Below, in pieces: positions 16,658-26,215 of a DNA stretch of 64,000 bases. The DNA comes from Phytoactinopolyspora halotolerans. GTDB taxonomy: Bacteria > Actinomycetota > Actinomycetes > Jiangellales > Jiangellaceae. Made by a program: the position numbers and the translations under genes. Each line of letters opens with the position of its first letter. Positions within the stretch are counted from its first letter, which is position 1. Under the pieces are notes generated by a model, which ran no database searches, was not told the origin of the DNA, and saw only the letters and a program-made list of their open reading frames with translations. Where the stretch lies: the NCBI RefSeq assembly GCF_010550675.1, contig NZ_JAAGOA010000005.1:107514-171513 (forward strand), in the 5' to 3' direction.

Positions 16658-16747
16658 CTTTCCTCGGGTCCTCGTCGTTCCTTGTGGTTGGTGATCGGGT
16701 GGGCGTCAGCCGCGAGCGCGGCCGATTGACCTCCGGCTGTGCGGAGG

Positions 16748-17479
16748 CTAGAGCTTCTGGATCTGGTTGAACGACAGTTCGACGGGCGTCTCTCTGCCGA
16801 AGATCTCAACCAGGCCCTTCACCTTCTGCGAGTCGACATTGATCTCGTTGATGGTGGCGTGCAGCGTCGCGAACGGGCCGTCCACGACCATGACGGAGTC
16901 GCCCACCTGGAAGTCGACGACCTCCACCTGTTTCTTCTCCTCCGTCTGCACGACCGGCTCCTCGAACTCCGGCGCCAGCCAGCGCTCCACCTCATCGAGG
17001 CTGAGCGGCAACGGCTGGTTCCCATGGCCGACGAAGCCGGTGACGGCCGGGGTGTGCCGGACGGCTGCCCACGACTCGTCGGACATGTCCATCCGGACGA
17101 GCACGTAGCCCGGGAATCGGTTGCGCTTCACCATCTTGCGCTGACCGCCCTTGATCTCGGCGACCTCTTCCTGCGGCACCACGACCTCGAAGATCTGCTC
17201 CTCCATGTTGAGGCTGGTGATGCGGTTCTCGAGGTTCACCCGGACGCGGTTCTCCATCCCGGAGTACGTCTGGATCACGTACCAGTCACCGGGCTTGGCA
17301 CGCAGCACTCGACGGAACTCCTCGAGCGGGTCGATCCGCTCCTCCGCCTCCGGCTGGGCCTCGGACGTGACCTCGTCAGACGCGGCGGCCTGCTCTTCCT
17401 GGCCGGCGTCCTCGGTCGGTTCTTCGTCCACGGTGGGCTCGGCGGCTGCGTCGTCGACGGGCGCGTACTGATCGGACAC
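16748..17479 (-). CDS. nusG: Transcription termination/antitermination factor NusG
   Basis: NusG binds RNA polymerase and links it to Rho or the ribosome. It has 243 residues: an acidic low-complexity extension at residues 1-60 typical of actinobacteria, the NGN domain from about 65 ([16 protein letters not shown]) to 170 (with [13 protein letters not shown]), and a C-terminal KOW domain from about 188 ending in [11 protein letters not shown]. The GTG start follows an AGGAGGAAG site. The gene is 43 bases after secE, as in most bacteria. Confidence 0.98.
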   Translation of the reverse strand: MSDQYAPVDDAAAEPTVDEEPTEDAGQEEQAAASDEVTSEAQPEAEERIDPLEEFRRVLRAKPGDWYVIQTYSGMENRVRVNLENRITSLNMEEQIFEVVVPQEEVAEIKGGQRKMVKRNRFPGYVLVRMDMSDESWAAVRHTPAVTGFVGHGNQPLPLSLDEVERWLAPEFEEPVVQTEEKKQVEVVDFQVGDSVMVVDGPFATLHATINEINVDSQKVKGLVEIFGRETPVELSFNQIQKL

Positions 17480-17522
17480 GGTACGGACTTCTTCCTCCTG
17501 GTAGCTGCTGCGCGTGGCGGGC

Positions 17523-17771
17523 TTAGCCGAAGATCTCCAGCATCAGCCAGCCGAAGCCCAGATCGAGCAGGGAGACGATGGTGATCATGATCGCGACGAA
17601 CACCAGCACGACGGCCGTGTAGGTCACCAGCTGACGCCGGGTCGGGTAGACAACCTTGCGAAGCTCGGCCACGACTTGCCGGACCCACAGCGACAACCGT
17701 GCGATCGGTCCACGCCGCCGTGGCTGGCGCGGACGATCCGGCGTCGCGGTCTGGCCGCTCGTCTCCGTCAC
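17523..17771 (-). CDS. secE: Preprotein translocase subunit SecE
   Basis: Small subunit of the SecYEG channel. It has 82 residues with a basic N-terminal region, the conserved amphipathic part [20 protein letters not shown] (residues 29-48) and one membrane helix (about 49-72). This is the short one-helix form found in Gram-positive bacteria. GTG start, with GAGGTAG upstream. It lies between tRNA-Trp and nusG, probably in one transcript. Confidence 0.96.
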   Translation of the reverse strand: MTETSGQTATPDRPRQPRRRGPIARLSLWVRQVVAELRKVVYPTRRQLVTYTAVVLVFVAIMITIVSLLDLGFGWLMLEIFG

Positions 17772-17876
17772 TTGCTACCTCACTTGGTCATATTTCCCGC
17801 CGCCCATGCAGACGGCGTGGTCGCCATGGCCACACACGCGTCGTTGCCCGCAGGGGACATCAACCGCGGTGACCAG

Positions 17877-17949
17877 CAGGGCAGGAGGGACTCGAACCCC
17901 CAACCCCCGGTTTTGGAGACCGGTGCTCTGCCAATTGAGCTACTGCCCT
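17877..17949 (-). tRNA. tRNA-Trp (CCA anticodon)
   Basis: Reads AGGGCAGTAGCTC at the 5' end on the minus strand; the 7-bp acceptor stem pairs with CTGCCCT, the anticodon loop is CTCCAAA with anticodon CCA, and the T arm contains GGTTCGAGTCC. The discriminator is G and CCA is not encoded. It sits about 105 bases before secE, as in mycobacteria. Confidence 0.97.
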
Positions 17950-18239
17950 TCGGTGAACGAGCGATACCTACCCACCATAGCCTCTGGGGCGGACTTGAGC
18001 AGGGATCAGCGACCACCGAACAGAGAGTGTACGGGGTGAATGGCATAATGGTCGAACCCGCGTGATCACAGGGCCGTTGAACGCACCTGATGACGTTCCG
18101 ATCAATGTCCTTTACGCGGGTGGCCGAGCACGCCATACTGGCTCTCCGCTGCATCACCCGACTAGGCTGCATATAGAGAACATCACAGTGCATCCTGCTC
18201 GGACAACGAGATGTCGACCACACGTGTTGGGAGTACGAG

Positions 18240-18866
18240 ATGAACGGGACCACGCCAGGTAGCGGCTCGGGCGACGAGCCGAAGCGGGATCCGTTCAGTT
18301 CTCCATCCGGAGACCGGCCGGACCAAGACCCGCAGTCGCCGGGACTGCCGTCGTGGCGCGAGAGCGTACCCTCGGAGTCCAACATGCCACCGGCACCGAT
18401 GGAAGGCGGCGGCATGTCGTTCGCTCCGCGCCCCATCGTGCTCGCGGTGCGGCTGATGTACGTCGGCGCCGGCCTGACCGCGTTGAGCCTGCTGTTCGCC
18501 CTGTTCAGCCGGGACAGCATCCGCGACGCCGTCATCGACAGCGATCCGGACCTGACCCAGAGCGAGATCGATACGGCGGTCAACATCTCGTACGGCGTCG
18601 CGACGGTCTTCCCGCTGATCGCGATCGGCCTATGGCTCTGGATGGCCTGGGCCAACAAGCGTGGACGCTCCTGGGCCCGGGTGGTCGCAACGATCCTCGG
18701 AGGCTTGAACATTCTGTTCGCGTTGATGAACATCACGCTGGGCGGCTTCGGGCTGAACACGTTGCTGAATCTGATCTCGCCGGTACTTGCCGGGGTGATC
18801 CTGTATCTCCTGTATCGCCCAGAGTCCGGTGAGTACTACCGGCAGATGTCCGCGCCCAAGTTCTGA
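18240..18866 (+). CDS. Small membrane protein of unknown function
   Basis: A 208-residue protein I do not recognise by name. The first 60 residues are polar and rich in Pro, Gly, Ser and Asp. Then come four hydrophobic segments, at about 66-88 (IVLAVRLMYVGAGLTALSLL), 115-137, 146-167 and 170-192, ending in a short cytoplasmic tail with YYRQMSAPKF. No catalytic motif is seen. Proteins with a disordered N-terminus and four helices are common in actinobacteria. The ATG has GGGAG about 6 bases upstream. The 267 bases after it, before the aminotransferase, hold one weak inverted repeat (18915-18965). Confidence 0.75.
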   Translation: MNGTTPGSGSGDEPKRDPFSSPSGDRPDQDPQSPGLPSWRESVPSESNMPPAPMEGGGMSFAPRPIVLAVRLMYVGAGLTALSLLFALFSRDSIRDAVIDSDPDLTQSEIDTAVNISYGVATVFPLIAIGLWLWMAWANKRGRSWARVVATILGGLNILFALMNITLGGFGLNTLLNLISPVLAGVILYLLYRPESGEYYRQMSAPKF

Positions 18867-19133
18867 CGCCAGGCCACACGCGCGGAGGGGGCGGGGGATT
18901 CTTCGACTGATCTTCGATCGGCGGCGAACCCGAGCGACCAGCCGGCCGAAGCCGCCCGCCGATCGCGTGAGAAGGAGAAGAACTCCCCCACCCCCTCCGA
19001 CGCAACGCAACCAGGGGTGTACGGTCCAGCATCGCCGTGTCGGCACCCTCGTCGTGTCGGCGGACGTGGCGACCTGACAACGGATGCGGAAGTGCTTGGC
19101 GCGCCGACACCGGGTAGTGCAAGGATTGACCAC

Positions 19134-20366
19134 ATGACTCTGGCTACTCCTTCCGGCGCTGCCGCCGGTACCTCGCGCCCGCGCATCTCGCGGCGGATCG
19201 GATCGATCACCGAGTCCGCCACTCTGGCCGTCGATGCGAAAGCGAAGGCGCTCAAGGCGGCCGGTCGCCCCGTCATCGGCTTCGGTGCCGGTGAGCCCGA
19301 CTTCAGCACGCCGGACTACATCGTCCAGGCGGCCGTCGAAGCGTGCGCCGACCCGAAGAACCACCGCTACACACCGGCCGGGGGCATCCCCGAGCTCAAG
19401 GAGGCGGTCGCGGCGAAGACGGCGCGCGACTCCGGCTACCAGGTCGAGCCTGCTCAAGTACTGATCACCAACGGCGGAAAACAGGCCGTCTTCCAGGCGT
19501 TCGCCACCATCGTCGATGACGGCGACGAGGTCCTGTTGCCGGCACCGTACTGGACCACGTATCCGGAGTCCATCCGGCTGGCCGGAGGCGTGCCGGTCGA
19601 GGTCCTGACCGACGAGAACAGCGGCTACCGGGCGACCGTCGAGCAGCTGGAGTCGGCCCGGACGGAGCGGACGAAGGCGCTGTTGTTCTGCTCGCCGTCG
19701 AACCCGACCGGCGCCGTCTACACGCCCGAGGAGGTCCGCGCGATCGGCCGGTGGGCGCATCAGCACGGCATCTGGGTCATCACCGACGAGATCTACGAGC
19801 ACCTGGTCTACGGCGATGCCACATTCGCGTCGATGCCGGCCGAGGTACCGGAGCTCGCCGACACCTGCATCGTCGTCAACGGCGTGGCCAAGACGTATGC
19901 GATGACCGGCTGGCGAGTCGGCTGGATGATCGCACCGACCGACGTCACCAAGGCGGCCGCCAACCTGCAGTCACACGCCACGTCCAACGTGGCCAACGTC
20001 TCGCAGCGGGCCGCACTCGCCGCTGTCACCGGCAGCCTCGATGCGGTCGCCATGATGCGCGAGGCATTCGACCGTCGGCGGCGGACGATCGTGGAGATGC
20101 TGAACGCGATCGACGGCGTCGTCTGCCCCGAGCCCGAGGGCGCGTTCTATGCCTACCCCTCGGTCAAGGGTGTGCTGGGTCGCGAGATCGCCGGCCGGAC
20201 GCCGACCACCAGCGTCGAGCTGGCCGAGCTGACCCTCACCGAGGCTGAGGTCGCCGTCGTGCCGGGTGAGGCGTTCGGCCCGAGCGGCTACCTCCGATTC
20301 TCCTACGCGCTCGGCGACGACGATCTGATCGAAGGGGTCAGCCGTATTCAGCGTCTGTTGGCCTGA
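19134..20366 (+). CDS. aspC: Class I PLP aminotransferase, likely aspartate aminotransferase
   Basis: A fold-type I aminotransferase of 410 residues, which probably transfers the amino group between aspartate and 2-oxoglutarate. The GAGEPDF motif is near residue 53, the NPTG substrate loop at 190-193, and the PLP lysine in [16 protein letters not shown] at about residue 253. The C-terminal substrate-binding Arg lies in GYLRFSYAL. The ATG chosen starts [20 protein letters not shown]; the frame stays open 39 codons upstream without a ribosome binding site. Exact amino donor cannot be assigned from sequence alone. Confidence 0.9.
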   Translation: MTLATPSGAAAGTSRPRISRRIGSITESATLAVDAKAKALKAAGRPVIGFGAGEPDFSTPDYIVQAAVEACADPKNHRYTPAGGIPELKEAVAAKTARDSGYQVEPAQVLITNGGKQAVFQAFATIVDDGDEVLLPAPYWTTYPESIRLAGGVPVEVLTDENSGYRATVEQLESARTERTKALLFCSPSNPTGAVYTPEEVRAIGRWAHQHGIWVITDEIYEHLVYGDATFASMPAEVPELADTCIVVNGVAKTYAMTGWRVGWMIAPTDVTKAAANLQSHATSNVANVSQRAALAAVTGSLDAVAMMREAFDRRRRTIVEMLNAIDGVVCPEPEGAFYAYPSVKGVLGREIAGRTPTTSVELAELTLTEAEVAVVPGEAFGPSGYLRFSYALGDDDLIEGVSRIQRLLA

Positions 20367-20410
20367 CCCGGCGATCTGAGTCGCGCTACCGTGCGGTGAC
20401 GGGGCAGAGT

Positions 20411-21442
20411 ATGTCTGTGGCACATCGTGATCTTCGGCGGCTTCCCAAGGCACACCTGCATCTGCACTTCACCGGGTCGATGCGGCACACGACGCTGGTC
20501 GAACTGGCTGATCGGCACGGCATCCGGCTGCCCGACTCGCTGCGTGATCACTGGCCGCCCCAGCTGTCGGCGGCGGATGAGAAGGGCTGGTTCAGGTTCC
20601 AGCGCCTGTACGATCTCGCTCGCTCGGTGCTGCGGACGGAGGACGACGTACGCCGGCTCCTGCTGGAGTGTGCGCAGGATGACGCGGCCGAGGGCTCACG
20701 GTGGCTGGAGATCCAGGTGGATCCGTCCGGGTACGGCGGTCTGTTCGGCGGCATCACCGCGTTCACCGACCTTGTCCTGGACGCCGCGCGGGCGGCGTCC
20801 GAGTCGACCGGCGTCGGGATCGCCGTGGTCATCGCGGCCAACCGGACCCGGCACCCGCTCGACGCGCGGACGCTGGCACGCCTCGCCCGGCAGTACGTCG
20901 GACGAGGCGTCGTCGGCTTCGGCCTCTCCAACGACGAGCGACGGGGCGTGACCGAGGAGTTCGCCCCGGCGTTCAAGATCGCCTCTCGGGCCGGATTGCT
21001 CTCCGTCCCGCACGGAGGCGAGCTCCGCGGACCGGACCACATCCGCACCTGCCTGGATCACCTCGACGCGGCGCGGTTGGGACACGGGGTCCGGGTAGCC
21101 GAGGATCCAGCGCTCCTGGACCGCGTCGTCGGTCGCCAGGTGACGCTGGAGGTGTGCCCGGCGTCCAACGTCTCGCTGGGTGTGTACCGGCAGGCGCTCC
21201 AGGTGCCACTGCGCACGCTCTTCGACGCGGGTGCGCGTATCGCGCTCGGCGCGGACGACCCGCTACTGTTCGGCTCCCGCCTTCTCGACCAGTACCAATC
21301 GGCGCGCGAGCTGCACGGGTTCTCCGATCCCGAGCTGGCCGCGCTGGCCCGTGCATCGATTGAGAGCACGGCCGCGCCATCGGATGTCCGTAAGCAGCTG
21401 TTGGAGGACATCGACGCCTGGCTGGCCGAGCCGCTCGGTTGA
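20411..21442 (+). CDS. add: Adenosine deaminase family protein
   Basis: Metal-dependent (amidohydrolase fold) purine deaminase of 343 residues. Zinc ligands: H17 and H19 in LPKAHLHLHFTGSM, the HGGE motif at about 201, the GHG of RLGHGV near 224 and Asp282/Asp283 in GADDP. It converts adenosine or a related aminopurine to inosine and ammonia; some relatives use adenine or modified nucleosides, and the HLHLHFTG variant of the first motif leaves the substrate open. The ATG chosen has ACGGGG 5-10 bases upstream; a GTG 15 bases earlier lacks a site. It lies 44 bases after the aminotransferase on the same strand. Confidence 0.88.
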   Translation: MSVAHRDLRRLPKAHLHLHFTGSMRHTTLVELADRHGIRLPDSLRDHWPPQLSAADEKGWFRFQRLYDLARSVLRTEDDVRRLLLECAQDDAAEGSRWLEIQVDPSGYGGLFGGITAFTDLVLDAARAASESTGVGIAVVIAANRTRHPLDARTLARLARQYVGRGVVGFGLSNDERRGVTEEFAPAFKIASRAGLLSVPHGGELRGPDHIRTCLDHLDAARLGHGVRVAEDPALLDRVVGRQVTLEVCPASNVSLGVYRQALQVPLRTLFDAGARIALGADDPLLFGSRLLDQYQSARELHGFSDPELAALARASIESTAAPSDVRKQLLEDIDAWLAEPLG

Positions 21443-21462
21443 CGCCGAGCCGGTGCCGTCCC

Positions 21463-22275
21463 TCAAGCCTGTGCCGGCGCGGCCACCACCATCGGTACGG
21501 ACTCGGTCAGCTCATCCAGCACAGCCGCGGCTCCGGTACGCAGGTACCACTCGTGCCCGTAGGCGTCACCGAATGCCGCGCCGTCCAGCTCGCCGGGCCG
21601 GATCTGGCTGTGGTGTGCGCTGATCGCCGCCCGCTTGGCGACGAGTTCCTCGCCGCTGGCTGTGACGCTGAGCTCGACCTGGTCGGCCGGTATGCCGTAG
21701 GGCAGGGCGGTGGCCCGAGCGGCGGCGTGGACCAGATGCGGCCGGGCCTCGTGCAGGTAGTCGCGGTCGACCGTCGTCTGGTACGAGGTGACGCCGGACA
21801 TCTGTGCCGCCAGCGTGCCGATGCGGTTGACCGCCACGTGATCAGGATGACCGTAGATGCCGAACGCGTCGTCGTGCACGATGGCCTCCGCGCCTTCACG
21901 CTCGATGATCGAGGCCACCTCGGCGGCGACCTGGCCGGGAGCCGCCGCGGCGAGCGCCGCGGGATGCACGTTGTCCGCCGCGCCCGGGAGGCCCGAGTCA
22001 CGCCGGCCGAGGAGGGCGAGGCGCGCGACGCCGAGCAGCTCCGCCGCCCGTTCCAGCTCCGCGGTACGGCGCTGAACGATCGTCTCCCCTGGGGCGAGCG
22101 GCACAAAGGAGGCGCCGAGATCACCGAGGGTGGCGGTGATCAGGACGACGCGTGCCCCGCGGTCCGCGAGCCGGCGAATGGTGGCCCCGGTGAAGATCGC
22201 TTCATCGTCGGGGTGCGCATGCATCACGACGACGGTCCGTCCGCGCACGGGATCGCGGTGGGAGCGAGCGGACAT
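21463..22275 (-). CDS. PIG-L / MshB-like N-acetylglucosaminyl deacetylase
   Basis: A 270-residue zinc deacetylase of the LmbE/PIG-L fold. The metal motif HPDDE is at residues 21-25, and a second motif, GHPDHVAVN, holds the third ligand. The family includes MshB (mycothiol synthesis), mycothiol conjugate amidase and antibiotic deacetylases; the sequence alone does not decide, and no mycothiol gene is adjacent. Start uncertain: the frame is open to 22338, with ATGs at 22308 and 22275. None has a clear ribosome binding site; 22275 is chosen because family members place HPDDE about 15-25 residues from the start. Convergent with the deaminase gene, 20 bases apart. Confidence 0.82.
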   Translation of the reverse strand: MSARSHRDPVRGRTVVVMHAHPDDEAIFTGATIRRLADRGARVVLITATLGDLGASFVPLAPGETIVQRRTAELERAAELLGVARLALLGRRDSGLPGAADNVHPAALAAAAPGQVAAEVASIIEREGAEAIVHDDAFGIYGHPDHVAVNRIGTLAAQMSGVTSYQTTVDRDYLHEARPHLVHAAARATALPYGIPADQVELSVTASGEELVAKRAAISAHHSQIRPGELDGAAFGDAYGHEWYLRTGAAAVLDELTESVPMVVAAPAQA

Positions 22276-22505
22276 GTCGGAGGTCTCGGGCGAGAATTGC
22301 TGGATCATGTATGGCCTGCTGAAGGGAGAAGAGCACACGGGCTCAAGGCGGAAAGTAGGGTCGTCTGAGCAGGGTCAGCGACAACAACAGCAGGCCGACG
22401 CAAGGCACGCCGACGTACGGCGATGAGTGCGCTGCGTCTGGATCACGGCGTACATCTTGCCACAGCAGCGGCCGAAGGTCCACGCGGCCACAGCCGGATT
22501 TGCTT

Positions 22506-23588
22506 CTACAGCGCGCAGCCGACGAGTACCGGCTCGTTGACCAGGTTCACGCCGAACGTCGCTCGCACACCGTCCCGCACGTCACGAGCGAGTGACAGCA
22601 GCTCTGACGTCGTGCCGCTGCCGCGATTGGTGAGTGCGAGCGTGTGTTTGGTCGACAGCGAGACGGGCACGCCGCCGCCACCGTGCTGCGGCGCGTACCC
22701 GCGTGTGAAGCCGGCCCGCTCGATGAGCCAGGCGGCGCTCGTCTTCACCCGGCCATCGGGCTGCGGCCAGCGAGGTGCGTCCTGCGGCAGCTGGGCCGCG
22801 TCGGCGGCGGAGAGCACGGGATTGGTGAAGAACGAACCCGCACTCCAGGTGTCGTGGTCGTCCGGGTCCAGGACCATGCCCTTTCCGCGACGCAACTCCA
22901 GCACCGCTTCCCGGACGTCCTTCAGCGGTGCCCGATCGCCGATCCGGACGCCGAGCCTCCTGGCCAGTTCGGCGTACCCGACCGGCGCACTCAGATTGCC
23001 CTGGCGAAGCTGGTAACTGACCGACAGAATCACATACCGCTCGGAGCCCTTGAATCTGCTGTTCCGGTACTCGAAGGCACAGTCCGCATTGGCGAACGTG
23101 CGGACGCGCTGATCGACCCGGTCATACGTGCGAACCGACCAGAGTGTCTGCGCGATCTCCTGCCCGTACGCGCCGACGTTCTGCATCGGCGTGGCACCCA
23201 CCGCACCGGGGATCCCGGCCAGTGCCTCGATCCCGACCCATTCCTCCGCGACAGCCCGCTCGACCAGCTCGTCCCACGGCTCGCCCGCGGCGGCGGTCAC
23301 CAGAATCCCGCCACATGCCGCGATGCTGTCCGACTCGCAGGACGCCGACTCATCCACGTCGACGCCGCGCGTCCGGACCCGGACCACGGTGCCGTCGAAT
23401 CCGTCGTCGGCGATAACCAGGTTGGACCCGCCGCCCAGCACCAGAACGGGCTTCTCGCGGCTGTCGCAGTCCCGCACCACATCGATCAACTCGGCCTCGG
23501 TCTCGACCTCCACCATCCGCTCTGCCGGACCTCCGAGCCGAAGGGTGGTGAAGTCGGCCAGGGCGACGCCCGTCCGTTCCGTGGTCAT
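22506..23588 (-). CDS. murB: UDP-N-acetylenolpyruvoylglucosamine reductase MurB
   Basis: FAD-dependent reductase of the second step in peptidoglycan precursor synthesis. It has 360 residues. The FAD site starts with TTLRLGGPAERMVEV and the GGGSN loop at 52-56; the region EALAGIPGAVGATPMQNVGAYGQE follows. The catalytic Ser is in SAGSFFTNP near residue 250 and the C-terminal Glu in NEPVLVG. Lies 43 bases after hadB on the same strand, so it may be co-transcribed with rpmG-hadA-hadB. Confidence 0.97.
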   Translation of the reverse strand: MTTERTGVALADFTTLRLGGPAERMVEVETEAELIDVVRDCDSREKPVLVLGGGSNLVIADDGFDGTVVRVRTRGVDVDESASCESDSIAACGGILVTAAAGEPWDELVERAVAEEWVGIEALAGIPGAVGATPMQNVGAYGQEIAQTLWSVRTYDRVDQRVRTFANADCAFEYRNSRFKGSERYVILSVSYQLRQGNLSAPVGYAELARRLGVRIGDRAPLKDVREAVLELRRGKGMVLDPDDHDTWSAGSFFTNPVLSAADAAQLPQDAPRWPQPDGRVKTSAAWLIERAGFTRGYAPQHGGGGVPVSLSTKHTLALTNRGSGTTSELLSLARDVRDGVRATFGVNLVNEPVLVGCAL

Positions 23589-23631
23589 CGATGCCTACAC
23601 AATCCAAGGGGACGACGCCGGCGACCGGCTG

Positions 23632-24060
23632 TCACGAGCCGCCGTCGGTCTTCGGCGGGCGGGCCAATGCGCGCGCCTGGGTCAGCACCTTCTGGTCGTC
23701 GACCTTGACGGCCAGGTCGACGGCGACCAATCCGTCGTCGCGCACCTCCGTCACCGTCGCGGATACCTGGACCGCAACCCCGTGGTCGTCATCCGGCACC
23801 ACGACGGGCCGGGAGAAGCGGACGCTGTACTCGACCACCGCGCCGGGGTCCCCCGCCCAATCGGTCAGCAGCCGTCCCGCCAGCGCCATCGTCAGCATGC
23901 CGTGCGCCAGCACCCCAGGCAGGCCGACCGCCCTCGCGACCCTGTCATTCCAGTGAATCGGGTTGAAGTCACCTGATGCACCTGCATAGCGCACCAGGTT
24001 CTCGCGGGTGATCCGGTACTCACGGTCTGCGACCACTTGTCCCACCGCAAGGTCAGCCAT
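23632..24060 (-). CDS. hadB: MaoC-like (3R)-hydroxyacyl-ACP dehydratase subunit HadB
   Basis: Hot-dog fold dehydratase subunit of 142 residues. The hydratase motif GDFNPIHWND supplies the catalytic Asp31 and His36. Its partner subunit, HadA, is encoded immediately upstream with an 8-base overlap (start inside the hadA end), which suggests an obligate heterodimer. In mycobacteria HadAB acts in the FAS-II cycle. In an organism without evident mycolic acids a role in another acyl-chain pathway is more likely. A GTG one codon upstream of the ATG is an alternative start. Confidence 0.9.
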   Translation of the reverse strand: MADLAVGQVVADREYRITRENLVRYAGASGDFNPIHWNDRVARAVGLPGVLAHGMLTMALAGRLLTDWAGDPGAVVEYSVRFSRPVVVPDDDHGVAVQVSATVTEVRDDGLVAVDLAVKVDDQKVLTQARALARPPKTDGGS

Positions 24061-24502
24061 CACCGTTCTCCTCTGGACGGATCAGCAGCGTCGCCTGTGC
24101 CGTGCACACATGTGCCCGTGCCGCGTCGTGCACGTCGTTCCGGATGGTGAGCAGGTCGTTGCCGGCTACCTGACGGATCGCGTCCAGCGTCGTCGTCGTT
24201 TCCAGCCGGTCGCCCACCACCAGCGGTCTGCTGTAGTTGAAGTACTGGTCGACGTGGACGACACGGGCATATTCGATGCCGAGATCTTCCATCAGAATGT
24301 CGAAACCGCGCATCACCGGAATCATCACGAACGTCGGCGGCGCGACCACGTCGTCATGACTGGCCTCCTTCGCCGCCTCGACGTCGACGTAGACCGGGTT
24401 GGTATCACCGATCGCCTCGGCGAACTCGCGAACCTTCTCACGGCTCACTTCATAGGGCTGCGGTGGATAAACGCGCCCAACGGCGGAAGAATCGATGGCC
24501 AT
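24053..24502 (-). CDS. hadA: MaoC-like dehydratase partner subunit HadA
   Basis: A 149-residue hot-dog protein of the FAS1-like dehydratase N-terminal type. It has the fold landmarks (EVSREKVREFAEAIGDTNPVY; FEYARVVHVDQ-type strand) but no Asp-x4-His catalytic pair at the position where HadB has it, consistent with a structural and substrate-binding partner. It follows rpmG by 73 bases and overlaps hadB, reproducing the mycobacterial rpmG2-hadA-hadB order. No hadC is present: the next gene is murB. Confidence 0.88.
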   Translation of the reverse strand: MAIDSSAVGRVYPPQPYEVSREKVREFAEAIGDTNPVYVDVEAAKEASHDDVVAPPTFVMIPVMRGFDILMEDLGIEYARVVHVDQYFNYSRPLVVGDRLETTTTLDAIRQVAGNDLLTIRNDVHDAARAHVCTAQATLLIRPEENGDG

Positions 24503-24575
24503 GATCCGACGTTACCGGCCCGCCGCACCGGTAGCCGACCCGGGCTGGGACGGTCGGTGGTGAGCCGACGTCACG

Positions 24576-24746
24576 TCAGCGGGTCTCGCGATGTGCGGTG
24601 TGAGTGCGGCAGCGCGGGCAGAACTTCTTCAGCTCGAGCCGATCGGGATCGTTCCGCCGGTTCTTCTTCGTGATGTAGTTGCGCTCCTTGCACTCCGTGC
24701 ATGCCATGGTGATCTTCGGACGGATGTCAGCGCTTTTGGCGGCCAC
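24576..24746 (-). CDS. rpmG: 50S ribosomal protein L33
   Basis: A 56-residue L33 beginning with a GTG start at [19 protein letters not shown]. It carries the zinc-ribbon cysteines CTEC and CPRC, so it is the C+ form used in zinc-replete cells. GGAGAGG lies 7 bases upstream of the GTG, which decides the start; the frame is open much further upstream but runs through the tRNA-Met. It lies after tRNA-Thr and tRNA-Met and before hadA. Confidence 0.96.
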   Translation of the reverse strand: MAAKSADIRPKITMACTECKERNYITKKNRRNDPDRLELKKFCPRCRTHTAHRETR

Positions 24747-24906
24747 GGGTGCCTCTCCTGGATACGGGACTACGAACCTAGTTAGGGTAGCCGACTCCGC
24801 GCCACGTTCCCAATCGAAGAGAAGAGAGGCGACGACGCCGGCTCGAGTGCCGGACACTCGGGTGACCACCGGACGGGATCGCCGGCGATCGTCGAGCAGA
24901 CGCGCT

Positions 24907-24982
24907 CGTAGCGGGGGCGGGACTCGAACCCGCGACACAACGATTATGAGCCGTTTGCTCTAACCACCTGAGCTACCCCGCC
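24907..24982 (-). tRNA. tRNA-Met (CAT anticodon)
   Basis: On the minus strand it starts GGCGGGGTAGCTCAGGTGG. The acceptor stem pairs with CCCCGCT (one G-U), the anticodon loop is CTCATAA with anticodon CAT, and the T arm is GGGTTCGAGTCCC. The paired first position suggests an elongator rather than initiator tRNA. CCA is not encoded. Confidence 0.95.
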
Positions 24983-25017
24983 AGGGAGCCCGCACCGCGA
25001 GCGGACACGGGTTCTAG

Positions 25018-25090
25018 AGCCCCAATACGGAATCGAACCGTAGACCTTCTCCTTACCATGGAGACGCTCTGCCGACTGAGCTATTGGGGC
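25018..25090 (-). tRNA. tRNA-Thr (GGT anticodon)
   Basis: On the minus strand it starts GCCCCAATAGCTCAGTCGG. The acceptor stem pairs with TTGGGGC, the anticodon stem TCTCC/GGAGA encloses the loop ATGGTAA with anticodon GGT, and the T arm is CGGTTCGATTCCG. It lies 35 bases upstream of tRNA-Met and is probably transcribed with it and rpmG. Confidence 0.96.
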
Positions 25091-25484
25091 GGGCGCGCCC
25101 ACCGAGAGTACACAACTAACCGGCCTCCGCGCGAATCGACCCGAAACCCGGGCCGACCGTGGCTGGAGCATCACCGATCAGCTGTGTGCGCGCCGGCACG
25201 CACGTCCCTAGAATACTCGGCCGGGCCCGCATGACGGATACCGGCCGAACACCTGGTCGCCGACGCTGACCGGGCCGCGGCTCGCTCGGTCGCCGGCTTG
25301 ATCAACCCCGTGGTGTGATCTTCCCCATACGTCGAGTTCTCCATCCAGGTGGCACGCCGTCGCAAGCAGGCGCACCGTTTAAGGGCTAGCGAACATGGAC
25401 TTGCGCGGGAACAAACAACGGCTAACGGATACGGATGAGCGTATTCCCACGATGATAGGTTGCCGTGGACACAAGGGAGGAATG
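25091..25484. other. Intergenic region, tRNA-Thr to lipoprotein
   Basis: A spacer of 394 bases between divergent units. It must hold the promoters for the tRNA-Thr/tRNA-Met/rpmG unit (minus) and the lipoprotein (plus), but no promoter pair stands out. Small open frames cross it and have no support. I see no other structure. Confidence 0.5.
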
Positions 25485-26039
25485 ATGGGTTTGTACATCC
25501 GGCGATGGACACCGCTCGCGACCGTGTTGGTCGTGGCGCTTGGGATCAGCGCGTGCGGCGATGATGACGGCGGCGACAGCGGGCCGCAGACGTTCGAAGA
25601 CGACGCTTACCCGTTCACCTTCGAGTATCCATCGGATTTCGAGGTCACCGAAGACGTCAACTTCTCCGTGGAGGCGGGCGGCAACCTGGAGGACAATCGG
25701 GCGGTCGCTCTCGACGAGGAGAACATGCTGATCCTGAGCCGCACCACGCTCAACGTCACCATCGACGAGAGCAACCTCGAGCTCGCCAAGGACGAGATGG
25801 ACCAGCTGTTCCAGCAGATCGACCCGGAAAGCGGGCAAGGCGAGGAAGGCGAATACGCCGGCTTCTTGGCGCTGGACTACCAGGTCTCGGTGGATACCCC
25901 CGAGGACGGCGAAAGCAGGATCGTGTCCCTGTTCGATGGCGACCAGCAGTACACGATCAACTGCCAGTCGGCGCCAGAGCACCGCGAGGAGATCGAGCAG
26001 GCCTGCCAGCAGGCCTTGGACACGCTCTCGCGTACATAA
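25485..26039 (+). CDS. Predicted lipoprotein of unknown function
   Basis: A 184-residue protein with a lipoprotein signal peptide: basic start MGLYIRRW, hydrophobic core, and lipobox ISAC with Cys24 as the lipidation site. An acidic linker (DDDGGDSG) follows. The mature part, starting TFEDDAYPFTFEYPSDFEV, resembles small extracytoplasmic domains of the PsbP/DUF1795 kind seen in many actinobacterial lipoproteins; that is a resemblance only. Two Cys residues late in the protein (NCQS, ACQQ) could form a disulfide. A GGGAGG ribosome binding site lies 4 bases before this ATG and only 1 base before the preceding ATG. A strong hairpin follows the stop. Confidence 0.82.
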   Translation: MGLYIRRWTPLATVLVVALGISACGDDDGGDSGPQTFEDDAYPFTFEYPSDFEVTEDVNFSVEAGGNLEDNRAVALDEENMLILSRTTLNVTIDESNLELAKDEMDQLFQQIDPESGQGEEGEYAGFLALDYQVSVDTPEDGESRIVSLFDGDQQYTINCQSAPEHREEIEQACQQALDTLSRT

Positions 26040-26086
26040 GGCTCGACAGCGAGCACAGTCGAGCTCAAGGATCCATCCACGTCAGC

Positions 26087-26114
26087 GGAGCCGCCGACCC
26101 ACGGCGGCGGCTCC
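26087..26114 (+). terminator. Hairpin after lipoprotein gene
   Basis: Perfect 10-bp arms GGAGCCGCCG and CGGCGGCTCC with an 8-base loop, 47 bases after the stop. It lacks a T-tract, the common form for GC-rich actinobacterial terminators. Confidence 0.5.
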
Positions 26115-26215
26115 GGTTCAGAGATCGATCGTGTGGGCGGCCGTGTGAAACGCGGCCGCATCTCACCGTGTGTTCGGCGCCATGTGAGCCGTCGTGTAGA
26201 TACTGACCGCCCAGA

